Source: Phoma sp. XZ068 (Eukaryota; Ascomycota; Dothideomycetes; Pleosporales; Didymellaceae). Taken from it: DNA of 64,000 bases. The notes beneath the pieces were generated by a model. It ran no database searches. It saw only the letters and a list, made by a program, of their open reading frames with translations, and was not told where the DNA came from. The DNA lies in contig RBKR01000004.1 of the NCBI GenBank assembly GCA_004835665.1, forward strand, positions 1,240,001 through 1,304,000, in the 5' to 3' direction. Below, one piece after another: positions 22,212 through 33,976 of the stretch (position 1 is its first letter; the number at the start of each line of letters is the position of its first letter). A program made the position numbers and the translations under genes.

Positions 22212-23223
22212 GTTACTGCTGGGTATGGATGTGCACTTGAACGGTAGCAGAGTTAGTTCAATGTTTGGACCTGGCTAAGAACACCGCTTATGTACCTGTG
22301 GCGCGAAAGCACCCACGAGTAGCTCGAGGCGATTCATTGATAGTGCGGGTGGAGCGCACCCCGTAGTTCCGCGCACAGCTAGGTGCGGTAGGTACGGTGG
22401 TGTGCATCACACGCAGTCGTCAGCTTCTCAACAGTCGCACAGCATGATGTGCCCTCGATTACTGGCTGTGATGTGCGGGAAGGCTAGTACCCGGCTCTTT
22501 AGGTTGTGGATGGGCTTCCGTTAGAGGTTCTGGGGCATTCGGACAGCGTTCCGTTGTCTTCCAGGTGACCTCTTTGTTCGGCCGAGGTTGAGCTGATCGT
22601 AGCGAGTGGGCATTGTTTGGCTTCATTGAGTCTCTCCTCACATCCTACCGCGGTTTGTGACAGGCCAAGACATTTTTATCCATCGTGGTGGTGGGTAAGC
22701 TCAAAGGAGCGTGCGGGGTTTTGTAGGATGGAGGTATGGCTTGACATGTGTGGTCGATACGGTTGATACGAGAGGTATCTCAACAGCACGATCCTGCGGT
22801 GCCAACGAAACGCTCTTACTTACTGCGAAATGGTAAAAACTACATTCGAAGTCGATCTTAGAGATGCGGCACTTCTGTCCCTACACTGTTTAGAAAAGGA
22901 TATGTTAGTTTAAAGCATGTTGACAACACGCTGTAGCAAGCCTATAATGATATCTGTTTCGATTCCATGTCCTAACATCGAAAATGCGTATTCGCTAATG
23001 TTGACTCCAGTTACAACGCCTGGCAGTGCTACTATGCCTTCCTGTACTCCCAACCAAAATAATGCAATGTGTACGTTCTGGAACCTCACACGCCATCATC
23101 GAAGTTCGTGGAGGTCCTCAGAATACTAACGCAGCGCAGACATGCTCAGTTAAATCAGCTCGCGGCTTTTGCGTCTTGGATGTGAGGTAGTGTTTGCACA
23201 TATGAAAATGCTGGGCGGAGAGC
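22212..23223. other. Intergenic, about 1 kb
   Basis: Between the monooxygenase start and the 3' end of the RBR gene. No credible coding frame; the part nearest 22212 presumably holds the monooxygenase promoter. Confidence 0.5.
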
Positions 23224-24972
23224 TCAAGTGAGGGACACAATGAATTCCCAGTTGCCTGCAACAGTTAGCACAATATTTCACAACATCAATCGCGACTCTT
23301 CAACAGCTCGTACTGCTGGTAGAAGGTAGTCACGATACTGCATCGCAGTCAATCACGTACCTTGCTTGAGGTTTTCAGCCGTATCGTTCAACAATATAAT
23401 CCGCCTCTTCGTGCAATAGCTCGTCTTGTCCATCATCTCGACCTTCAAACCCTGGAGCTGGTCGATGGGCTTCTCGAACATCTCACTGAGGTTCTCCACA
23501 GCCATCTCAAGATCCTTCTGGTTGTCTTCGAAGATCTCCGTCAAGTTGTTTCGCGCCAGATAGTAAGCGAATGCGTACGTCCACTTGAGAACCTGTCGAC
23601 AATGCTGGAGCGCCTGTGATGCTTGGTCGAGAAATTGGACTTCAATCCATGACATGCCCGTCGAGTTTTGGAGTTGCTGCATCTTCTTCTCGGTCTTCAG
23701 GTATATATCCTTGTCGAGCTTGGCAGACTGTTCGTGGTTTGCGTATCGGTTGTAGTAGTGCAGGTATCGCTCGAGCGACTGCCTGCTCTTCGCTTGAGCG
23801 TCCCTGGCATCTGAACCACTCTTTTCCTCAAAACGATTGCAGTTATACCAGCTGGTTCCGTGTTCCGACCACACACCCATGCACATCCAGCAAAACTCGT
23901 GTCGACACTTCCTACAAGTCATGTGGTTACAGCCTCCGTTCTTTTCTATAGTCGAGACGCATTTGGGGCATTCCTTCGTGTTCGCTGATATCCAGTTTGC
24001 AGTCTCGCTGTCATCCTCGCACTTCTTCAGCCACTTCTTCACTAATGAACATGGCGCGGGCTGGTGGTCGTTCAGAGTGCAGCCGAAGCAGAACAGGTGG
24101 CTGCAATCGCAGTGCACTGTTGGCACAATCTTGTTGAGATCCTTGCTCTTAACACCACACTGTACAGCGTATTTGCAGTCGGGCGCGGGACACCACTTGA
24201 GGTTCTCCTTGTCATCGACGTACGTTCGTGTGAGAAGCGTGTGGTATCTGTGGATGTCAGCATGTGGCTTGAACTGATCCAGACCTGTAGACGTACCTAT
24301 CCTGGAGATCTGCTGTGACCAAGAGGTCCAGTGATTTCGAATCAACAATCCGGGTGCAGCCCTCACCCGGACACCTTATCCTGGCGGCCTCGCCCTCGTC
24401 CTGGATCTTGGTCGCAAGGTATTGCCTGTAGCAGTCTACGCAGAATCGGTGCCCGCACTTCATCGCGAATGTGTCCATGTCTGGGCTGTCGTCGCAGCAA
24501 ATATCACAGCAGAAGCCGGTCATCTTCTGCAGCTTTGGCGGGTTCGTTTGAGCATCTTGCCCCAGGCCCGCGCTCTCCAGTACCTCCTCGGTCTTGTCCA
24601 TGTATTGCTCGATTAAGCGTTCCTTGTTCCAGCGCATGTATCGAAGAAGTATCGCGGAGGCCTCCGGTGGTTGCGACAGTATGCTCGAGAGCTCGTCGAT
24701 TTGTTTGTCCTGCTGTGCTTGGATCTGTGCGGGGTCAAAGACCTTAAAGTCGACTTCGTGGGCCTGTTTCGTAGGCTTGATGTCCTTATCCTGCGTCTCA
24801 AACCCCACATCGTCCTGCTCCATATCGAAGTCGGAGTCTACGCGTGCGTGTTAGTACAGAACCCCGCCCTCGCGGTGAGTAAGCACATACCATCTTCGAT
24901 GCCCATGTCACTATCCTGGTCCTCAAAGTCCTCGCCGCTCATAGAGCTGTTGAAATCGTCCTCGGAGTCCAT
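23224..24972 (-). CDS. RBR E3 ubiquitin ligase, ariadne type
   Basis: Four exons (24891-24972, 24297-24837, 23361-24247, 23224-23255) encode 513 residues. The order is an acidic N-terminus (MDSEDDFNSSM...), a UBA-like helical region, RING1 (CCDICCDDSPD...CGHRFCVDCY), an IBR domain (KWCPAPDCKYAV...CDCSHLFCFGC), and RING2 (CPKCVSTIEKNGGCNHMTC). The family's catalytic cysteine sits in GGCNHM. The C-terminal helical ariadne domain includes WYNCNRFEEKSG and the LERYLHYYNRYANHEQSAKLD segment. RBR ligases accept ubiquitin from an E2 on the RING2 cysteine and pass it to substrates; ariadne members work with neddylated cullins. Fungal counterparts include yeast Hel1. The last exon is only 32 nt (ending GNWEFIVSLT). 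All metal-binding positions I can follow are intact. Confidence 0.95.
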
Positions 24973-25826
24973 ATTTCCGGAGGCGTTTGTAACAGGCGTG
25001 GCGGGTAGGTTGTCGATAGAAGGCGGTTCTGGAGACTTCAGTGTCTTTTTGCGGGGCTCGTCGGAAGGGCTGAGTGTGAGTTCTGCCTCAGAAGCCTTCC
25101 GCTTATGAACGGTGGGCGGCGTCGTGGTGTAGTTTGAGCCTGTTCCGCCTGATGACGGAACCAGGCTACCGGACTATGAGTGGTGGGCAGTAATCAGCGA
25201 TCGCAGGTGTACACGAAGCGGCGTCGTGAAGGTAGTCAGGCTGCCGAAAACGATAGACAATCAACGAAGCACCCAAGTATTGGTCAGCGGTTTGCACAGT
25301 CACAGGATCCAGAGCGTCGTTCGGGAGTTGCGCAGTTAGGTGGGTGGATGCGGGCACCCTGGCGCGGTCGGGCACAGACGCTGAATTCGGAAGCGGCGAG
25401 GGCGGCGGTGAATTTGTTCGCCGCAGTTGCCTGTGCAAAGTCACTATGGCGGCTCTGGTGCAGGCTTCACTTCACAACAATGCCGTTTAGATGCACAGCC
25501 AAGACGTTGCGGCCTCCTTTCGGTGCAAAGCAGGAAAATTCTTTGGTGCCTGAATAATGTCTTGAATACCTCCGAGGCCCTGGTGCAGCAGCTGTCGCAT
25601 GCTGGTCCTCACATGGCACGTACCCGTTTGAGCTAAACTTTGACACGATGTACCTCATCTTGCAGACAGGGCTGGCGTGAGGGTGTGCGACCTTGAAAGA
25701 CATCAACTGCAGCTGATGCAAAGCGTCTTTGTTGCAGGCTTGTGCCGGGTGGAAAGCACGTGTTCAGTGACGTGCTCCAGGGAATGTCGACAATGATTGA
25801 TGCTGTTTCTGAATTTGCGACTACCT
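24973..25826. other. Intergenic, 0.85 kb
   Basis: Lies between the RBR gene start and the GCD6 stop. The overlapping plus-strand open frame is a shadow of the RBR 5' exons and flank. No gene is supported. Confidence 0.5.
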
Positions 25827-28099
25827 CTACTCCGAGTCTTCATCCTCCTCGCTATCCTCTTCACTTTCACTCTCGCTCTCCTGCTGCAAGAAGTCGATTA
25901 AGGACTTTGTCTTTTCCCTGACCTTCTTCAAGTCCTCGTTCTCGCTGCTCTTCTCGTCTTCCCACCATTGAACCATGCCTTCCTCTTCAACAGAGTCCAG
26001 CTCAACTAGCTTTGTTGCTGCACTAAGAAGAATAGCATCGCCGCTGTCCTTGTGGCTCAGATCCGCTTGAAGCAACAACATGAAGTCGACCTGATCGGCC
26101 TTGTCTGACTGGTTCTTGTCAAAGATGGCGCGGTCAATGAGCTCTTTGTGCTGCCCAAACACCTGGGCGACAGCACTCTTAATGGTCTCGCCGGAACTGA
26201 TGAGCTGATGGATGCGCTTAACAAACGAAGTGGCGACGGCGCGGCGGACTTGGTGATCTGAGGCATTTGTACTCATGCGCAGGGCTGTGAGCTCGAGCTG
26301 GATATTGGCCGACTCATGACCTTCGACTAACGAATCGTAGATACTGGCAGAAGCATCGTGATCGAAGTTTGCAGCGTGCTGGCTGTCTTGAGAGCCAACG
26401 GAAAGGAAACTGCTTGTTGCTGATCGGTCGTGCCGTATTTCGTAGTCGTCTGCTTCTGAATCCGAGTTGAGCGTCGATATTGATTCTTGCGACAGGTTTG
26501 CAAGATTATACACTGCGCATATTAGCTGGGGACTAGATTTTGTCTGTCAAGGAACGTACTTGGGCCTGAAGAGATCAGACTGTCGACGATCTCATCCTCA
26601 TCCTCCTCGTCTGAGTCGTGGAACTCAAAGCCATCTCCGCCCTTACCCACCACTTCGAAATCGGGGTCACCCCGGACAAGCTCTTCGTCGTTCTCTCGTC
26701 TCCGCTTCGCGCGTGTGATCCTGTGCTCTCCACGAATAGTCTTGCCTTCACCGATAGCTACTCCATACGAGATGAGCGCACCCTCCTCGATTGTGCATTT
26801 CTTCCCAATGGATGCCTCGTTCGCGATTACAGACTTCTTGATAACACTGCCATCGCCAACGCTCGCATAGTCCCACAAGTATGCGCCGTCAATCTTCACA
26901 TTCCGGCCGATCTGGCAATGCCGGCCGATTATGCTGTTGCTGATTACGCTGCCGTCTCCGATGCTGGTACCGCGCCCGATAACTGTTTTAGAGTTGATAA
27001 CGCAGTCACGCGCCAGGATCACGCCCTCCTCTTTGTAGATGTTACCCTTCCCAAGCCTGTAGGACTGTCCCTGCACAAGGTTGCTGTCAGGGCACAATGG
27101 GTATGCCCAGCGAGACACAATGTCTTTGCTGACAGAATCGTATGCGTGGAGGTTTCGGACTCGGGCCGCGTAATGATCGGAAATAATGTGCGTGTGGAAG
27201 GTTTTGCCGTTCAAGTCGTAGTCCTTGAGTACGCTCTGTAGAAAGCCTTTCCTTGGGGCTTGGAAATCGAAGTTGTCGCTCCACAGCGCAAGCACATCCG
27301 GTGTGCAGATATCGATACCACAGTCAATGAGGTCTTGTCGGATTTCGAGTTCTTGGTGACCAGACAATAATTCAGGGTCGATTGACACGAAGTGTGTCTG
27401 ATCGCGATTTGGCATCTGCTCAAAGTGGAGACATCTGTCCTTCTCTGGATCGATGACAAAGACTGGGCTTGTCCCTCGGGCCTTCGTCCTGTGTGTTGTG
27501 CCTGCCTCGCGCAGTACCATAGTCATGATGGCATTCTTGTCCTTCACCCTCCTCGCTCTATGTGCAGCCAGAGCGCCCTCCAAGGGCAGATTACTGACAA
27601 CGTCTCCGTATACCAGTAGGAAGTCGCCAACCAATAAGCTCCTGCTATCCAGGTCGCGCATTGCATCACCTATCGAGTGAGAGGTCGACTGGATGAGTTC
27701 CAACTTGGAGAAAGGGGAAGATTGCGCAGACCATTTCGAGCGGTTGATGTAGTCCTCGACTTGCTGCCTGTGGGCACCGCAGTAAACAAAGATCTCCTCA
27801 ACACCGGCATTGGCAAGGAATTCGAAGGTGTATTCGATGAGGGGCGTGTTTGCGAGGGGAAGTAGACACTGTGTGCTCGTCAGTACGATACACAGTTGGT
27901 GCAGTCTGGGAGTACAACCCTCGGGCGTTCGAGCGTGAAGGGACTGAAGCGTGTCTCGAAGGGATCCGCGAGAATCTAGGTCTGTTAGCATTCAGACATG
28001 TGTGTGCGCCGGGGTACATACCACTGCCTGAAGAGGGTCTTCGCGGTCCTCCTCGCCCCCCTTGCCCTTATCTTGGCCTTTTTTCCCTTTCGGCGGCAT
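25827..28099 (-). CDS. GCD6: eIF2B epsilon subunit
   Basis: Four exons (28022-28099, 27919-27975, 26560-27868, 25827-26512) give 709 residues; yeast Gcd6 has 712. It is the catalytic subunit of the cytosolic guanine-nucleotide exchange factor for eIF2 and the target of eIF2-alpha phosphorylation in the general amino-acid control. The N-terminus is Lys-rich (MPPKGKKGQDKGKGG). The nucleotidyltransferase-like domain starts at ILADPFETRF and continues with LLPLANTPLIEYTFEFL. Left-handed beta-helix hexapeptides lie in the middle (VIGRGTSIGDGSVISNS and onward). An acidic linker follows, then the catalytic C-terminal W2 (HEAT) domain ending in an aromatic/acidic block (VQWWEDE...). The 57-nt second exon has a weak GTTGTA donor, but the join CLLPLANTP is diagnostic. 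The frame runs unbroken across all joins. Confidence 0.96.
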
Positions 28100-29037
28100 G
28101 CTCAACCTATTGGGGGTATACGATGCGAAGTGGTACAAGGTTGTGGTGGTGAGAGCTTGGGCAAAAAGTTGGCGGAGTCACGCCCCGCGGTGGTGATCTC
28201 TTATCGATAACCAAAAAGCTTCACGTCCTGCTCACAACCAAACCACAAAGCCCGCGGACCTTTCGCTGACTCATATCGCACATGGGTCGCATGAAACGCC
28301 AGGAATTAAAGCTTGTCCAATATGTTTAGCGCTCTGTGGGGTTCATGGCTGCGCCTTCCCGCAAATCGAGGCGCGTCTGTGCCCCATGTTTCCACGAGGG
28401 CGGGCGTGAGAGATCTAGAACGCTGCCTTCCAATGCTTATTGCAACGACGATTCTCCGAGTGCGCGTCGTAATCCCTGTCGACGTCGGATCTGTATTAAA
28501 CATGCTGTACAACGTCCGGAAACGACCTACGCAATGGTCTGGTTGACTTGTAATGAACGAACGAATCTGAGTGTAGCTTATACAAACAACAAGTGCTCAC
28601 AAGATTCGATGGTACACTATACGTGGTATGAATTGACTTCTTGTGATTGAATGATGTCCGTCTTCTAGCCGTGAACCTAAGACTTTACCCAAAAGGCCAT
28701 ATCTCGCCTTGAAGCCTATGCTTCATAATAAATTCCCTATAATTACACCTGGGATGCCAGTTTGGACAATGCCCAGCCCATCAACTCCCTTCAATCCGAA
28801 AAAGCAAAGAATGTCCCTCAGTTCACGAAGACTCTTCCAAACCTCTGCGCGGTTGGTATGCATTCCAACTCATAGAGCGTTCGGGAACGGATGTCTTCCT
28901 TCACCATCCTTTCGCATTGAATTCCTTTGCATGACTACGCGCCCGCCAAGTTGCGCTTCGCTTGCGGGGCGATCAAAAATTGTAAAGATCGGAGGTACAA
29001 GCTACGAGTGCTAAACGCACTTGCCTCTCTGTACAGC
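28100..29037. other. Intergenic, 0.94 kb
   Basis: Contains the GCD6 promoter at its left and the SKN7 3' flank at its right. No gene seen. Confidence 0.5.
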
Positions 29038-29176
29038 TCATCGCGGCCTCGGCTGCATAGGGTTGATCTGCCCCGGTATCTGCGGTGGAAACATTTGCTG
29101 TCGCTTGGCTGGGTTGTTCATGTCATCTCCTCCCGAAATGTCCGATATTTGTCTTCTGTGGCCAACTGGAGGCAGT

Positions 29177-29209
<33 letters not shown>

Positions 29210-31199
29210 CTCGCCTGCATTGGCATCTGAGGCGAGGTGTTGTAACCCATACCTTGTTGCATAGGGTTGACTCCATAAGCACCTGGATGGTGTTGTTGTT
29301 GGACCTGCAAGCCCTGTGCATACTCATCGTTCATATTGCTTCCAACCGGAGAAACGCCCGGCAGTTGGTTCGGCGAGTTCCAGTTGCTGACAGTTGCAGG
29401 CGATTTGGCCGGCGAGTCTTCTTCCTTCAAGATAAGCTGCCTAGCTACCTGAACAGGTTGGGGTGCTGGCATCGCCTCACCATGCGGCGATGGCTTCTTC
29501 AAATGAACGAGGTGTTTCTCAAGCATGTGAAGCAAGCCCTCTTTCGTGAATGGCTTGGGCAACACATCATTCATGCCGTGCTGGAAGTACATGGAGATGT
29601 CATCACTTCTGATGTTCGATGTCATGGCAATGATGGGCGTAGTATCGAATTGTCGAATCAAATGGCAAGCTGAAACACCATCGAGGTTTGGCATAATGAT
29701 ATCCATGAGCACAAGGTCGTATTTGGATCCAGCGTTCATCTTGTTGACAGCTTCGAGTCCATCAAGCTACACCGTGTTAGCAACATGATCGAGGTGTACG
29801 TTAAGACAAAACTTACAGCGCTGTCAATGGCACAATGGAATGCGTACAAAAATTTGCTACCAATGCGACGGCAAGTAGGGTCATCTTCGACCAACAGAAT
29901 CTGAGGTGGGCGGATCCACCCTGGGTCGGCAAACTGGCCCTTCTTTCTGACCTCTACGGGTTTGGTTTCGCCCGTTTCTGGCGCCTTAGGTGGCATTGCG
30001 TACGGGATGTTGTTAATATGTTCACTGTACATGGGGTCGATTCCGTTGTTCTGACCAACCGGGTAGACTAGATTATCGAGGTTCTCGAGGCGCATGGAGC
30101 CCGTTGACGTGGCTGAGGGCGGTCCACGACTAGTGGGTCTGGTACCGCCACGTAGCACATCCGGAGGTGGCGTTGTCAACGTGCCATTCATCCTCATGGT
30201 TATCTCATTCATATGCTCAAGGTTCCTGGGGTTCAACATGACATCGGCGTTGGTTTCGCTCAGGAGTTTGGAGGCATGCTGTAATGGCGAGGCTGGGTGA
30301 TCGTCGTCGTTGGCTTGTGCTGGAGGCTCAGCGTTGCCAGCCTGTCCAGATGCACCGTTGAACAACAGCTTGCTATTCCTGCGCTGCTGAGAATCCACAC
30401 CGTGCAAGAACGTCATTACATTCTGCATGACGTGTTCGTGATTGACAACAGTTTTTTGGAGGCCGATAACTTCCTGCAACAGCATTGAATGGTGGATGCT
30501 GAGCTCGTTGTAACGTTGCTCCAAGGTGTGCAATTGCGCCTGTGTTGCCATCAGTTGTCCGCTGACCATGTCCATCTGCTGCGAAGGCATGCCGAGGTCG
30601 TCAGGGTTCGCCTGGTTGGGTTTGCGTGGCGCGGGTGCTTTTCTCCGAATGTTGTCGAGTGCATCTTTGTTGTTCATCTTGAAGTCAGGGTGCTTAAACT
30701 CCCATGCCTGCAAATTGTCAGCTCAGGGAACTGGCAGCGCTTGTTCAGGGTGGACTAACGCCAGGACCGTACTGCGATTGGCCATTCTCCTCGTTGTTGT
30801 GTCGCACTTTGTGGAAGTCGTATTTGTTCAACTGGCGCACGAAACTGGCGAAGTTGCTGTGCTTGAAGTGCTTCGGAAGAATGTGCTTAGTGAACTTCTC
30901 ATTCTACGCGACTATTAGCATTGCTCACATGTCCGTCAAGGCGCGACGACATACCTCAAGCACAACGAAGCTGTCGCCGTCGTTTCCCCATCTTACAACA
31001 CTTTCGTCGCTGGGGTTCTCCAGCATCCTTGCGCGTGTGTTAGTCTCTACTGGTTGTGCTCATGTGGTGTCAACGTACTTGTACAGCTTGCGAACCTGCA
31101 ATGTCAATCAGCATATGGTACAATGAAATTTTGCGACTGCGAACGTACAAAGTCGCTGGAGTTGCTCGAGCCGGAGCCTCCGGCAGAATTTGAGTCCAT
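29038..31199 (-). CDS. SKN7: Skn7-type HSF-domain response regulator
   Basis: Six exons (31149-31199, 31079-31095, 30955-31027, 30760-30903, 29817-30707, 29038-29766) encode 634 residues. An HSF-type DNA-binding domain (about 17-105) is rebuilt across four short exons: FVRKLYKMLE, FVVLENEKF, FASFVRQLNKYDFHKV, WEFKHPDF. A coiled coil (about 150-210) follows. The receiver domain (about 363-480) has the acidic pair LLVEDD, the phospho-acceptor aspartate in LVLMDIIMP (D414) and the conserved lysine in LPKPF. The tail carries an 11-residue polyglutamine. Skn7 is the nuclear output of the fungal phosphorelay (sensor kinase, Ypd1, Skn7) and, with Yap1, drives oxidative-stress genes. The 17-nt second exon is small but has a GTACGT donor and a CAG acceptor. 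A peroxiredoxin gene lies divergently next to it. Confidence 0.96.
29175..29209. repeat. CAG/CAA repeat, polyglutamine in SKN7
   Basis: About 35 bp of near-pure CAG/CAA on the minus strand, mostly alternating, encode the polyglutamine in the SKN7 tail. Length may vary between strains. Confidence 0.85.
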
Positions 31200-32294
31200 G
31201 GTGGCTGGTGTTGCGCGCAGAGCGTTCTCTCGTCGAGGTTTAGATAATCAATCAGAGTAATAATGCCCAAAAACGACTTCCTCCTCTTTAAAAGCGCGCG
31301 AGCACTTGCGCGTCGAGGCTTGGGGCGATCAGCTCCCCAATGCCTCTGTATTGCGTTCGGAAGGGAGACTCAAGGCGACCGCAATGGTGTGGGCGGCGCG
31401 AGGCTCACGTTGGGTGTAGCAATAACTTAAAGGCCGGGGGTCTGAAACGGGCGTACTGATGTCGTAATGCCGCAGCATGGGCGAGCCTGCAGTTAGGCGA
31501 TGGGGAACAAAAGGTCGATGGGGGATCTGGGCCTTTGAGTGTAAAAGACTTGACGGCAGGGCTCGTGGCATCTCAGAGCGGGCTCTTTGACACTAGAAAA
31601 GGCCCTAAAGCAGGTTAACGATGCTAAACAGGAATGCGCGCGCCCCAGTGCCGCTAGCGCGCCGAGAGCAGTATTGACCAGGATGCTTGGGCGGGATCCG
31701 AGGGCTTTAGGGATGGATCACCAACAATGGAGATCGCGAGCGATGGCGGAAGAAACAAGCAGGCACAAGGGCGCAGTCCGCTGTATATCTCCTTGCGTTA
31801 TGATGACTGCACTCTTCCTACTGTTTGGTCGTCTATGCTGGCGACCCGAGGCTCGCAAAGCACTGCTACCGTGGATGTGCAAATCCCGAGCTTGGCTTGG
31901 GCGGCCTATGGCGATTCAGAGAGCCCGCTGCGCGACGATCCGCATCAAAAAGCAATGCTTGGACGCTTGCCACTAGAAGACAGCTGCATCGGCAGCACGC
32001 AGAGACGGCCTGCACCAAGCCCTTGTGAGGTACGCTCGGTCCGCGGCGTTGCCGCAACTCCAGTCGCGCGCCTCCAAATTAATGTGAAGTTGGGAAACGC
32101 AGGAGCAGACTGCAGACGCGAGCCTTGCCTGCCGAGCTTGGGCCATTAATAGGACCCAGGCTAATGAGATGTGGCTGGCTCAGCACTCCGAGGGGTTTCG
32201 GCCAATCCCACCTTGGCAAAGCTGCCACCAACGACATCAACACCTTATTTGTACCAAACCTCGATAGTGACCAAGCTCTTTCATCAGAGACATC
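31200..32294. other. SKN7/peroxiredoxin divergent region
   Basis: 1.1 kb between divergent start codons; no coding frame with recognisable features. It should hold both promoters. I did not find a convincing Yap1 site by eye. Confidence 0.5.
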
Positions 32295-33252
32295 ATGTTT
32301 GCCGCTCGTCAATTGTCCCTAGCGCGCCCTGTTGCCGGTCGCCGCCTCTTCCATGCATCTGCCCCAGCCTTCGTCAAAGTAGGCGATAAGATTCCCAATG
32401 TCGAGCTTACGGAAAACTCGCCTGGCAACAAGGTCAACATCGCCAACGAGCTGAAGAGTGGTAAAGGTCTCGTCATTGGTAAGCCACTCAGATCGTCTCC
32501 AATTGTATACCCATCATCGATAATTGGACTAACCGAGTATCATCTACAGGCGTTCCAGCGGCTTTCTCGCCGGCTTGCTCGGAGAGCCACATCCCTGGCT
32601 ACATCAACTCTGCCAAACTCAAGGATGCTGGAAAGGTCTTCGTTGTTTCTGTCAACGACAGCTTTGTGTAAGTGTGCTCGAGCAATTGCTTAGTTCGTGC
32701 GATTGGACTCACTACTCCCTCGACTGTTGAGACTGTCTCGGGTGGAAGTGCCGCCCGTTGTTCTCAGTTTGATGCAAACGTGACCAGCACATGCAGCATG
32801 AGACCTCATCATGGCCCCTGTTGCGTAACCATACGAGTACATGTCTCATCAGTTGTGTTACCATCGCCTCATGCGCTAGGCAATGGGACCTTATTACTAA
32901 CTTCGCATAGCATGAAAGCATGGGGCAAGACGTTGGACCCAACAGGTTCAAGCGGCGTAAGTCACCCTGTCAGCATTTAGCTTACAGTACACGCCGTATA
33001 CTCACATTTCCAGATTCGGTTCCTCGCTGATCCCAGCTTGGCCCTCACTAAAGGTCTTGACCTTTCCTTCGATGCCGCCTCCATCTTTGGTGGCGATCGC
33101 TCCAAGCGTTATGCCCTTGTTGTCGAAGATGGCGTTGTGAAAGAGGCGCATGTTGAGCCAGACAACACTGGACTAAATGGTTTGTTTGACCCTCCCTTCG
33201 CAGAGCGTCCACTGATCAGACAACAGTCTCAGCTGCAGACAAGGTCTTGTGA
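32295..33252 (+). CDS. Peroxiredoxin (Prx5/Asp f 3-like), likely mitochondrial
   Basis: Five exons (32295-32478, 32550-32667, 32911-32956, 33014-33179, 33227-33252) encode 179 residues. The product is a thiol peroxidase that reduces hydrogen peroxide and organic peroxides via a peroxidatic cysteine, seen in PAAFSPACSESHIPGY. Other family marks are VGDKIPNVEL near the start, KDAGKVFVVSVNDSFV, KAWGKTLDP, IRFLADPS and the end EPDNTGLNVSAADKVL. The first ~26 residues (MFAARQLSLARPVAGRRLF) are Arg-rich without acids, like a mitochondrial presequence; fungal relatives without it, such as Asp f 3/PMP20, are cytosolic or peroxisomal. The third intron-flanked exon is only 46 nt and the last 26 nt, but every join keeps the known family sequence. 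It lies divergent from SKN7, a regulator of such genes in yeast. Confidence 0.93.
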
Positions 33253-33976
33253 TCGTGCCCTGGTTTTGTCTGGTAATAATCTAGCTCTCCTCTTAATGAG
33301 CATTATATTCATCCAAGCAGACACCTGGTTTCAGCACATCACATCAATGTGATTGGCCGATCCAAAATAAAACTTCCATCGAAGAGGACTATCATCGAAC
33401 AACCTAGAGCTGAGTTTTTCTAATACTCGTTGAGTGGCTGCTCTTGGGCGCCCGTTGCTGTGAATCACAATAGCATGCGCTCGAAGGCACTAAACTTCGT
33501 GACGGTGATCCACAATATACTTTCGAAGATCATCGTTTCCCGCTCTGACTTGACACTACTGTGATGCATGTGATTTTTTGTGGCTGGAGTTCAGCATAGT
33601 TCGAAGCTCGTAACGATGTTGACGTCCATTTGCCACTCAGCCTTATATCTCGTAAAACTCTACTCCTAGTCAACTTCCCGTCTTTAGACTATAGCGCGTT
33701 GCCACAAACCACAAGATGGGTAACACTGCACAACGGGTCGTTCTCTTTCCGTGCAGATCTTTTCTGACCCCTGAAATTATATGCACCGTATTCGGCTGCT
33801 TAAAGGTGACGCTAAAGCTAACATGTGTCTCAGATATGCCGATCACTGCGGTGTAGAGAGGATACACGACCAGTTGGTTAGTATCGCACGGAGATTGTTC
33901 ATGATCCGGGTTAATGTAGTGACATTCATTTCGACTGACTGGGAACGAACACCGCAGGCCCTCGTACAGCCTCTTC
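33253..33976. other. Convergent 3' flanks, 0.72 kb
   Basis: Between peroxiredoxin and formamidase stop codons. A minus-strand frame overlaps the formamidase 3' end but shows no family features; read as UTR. Confidence 0.5.
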
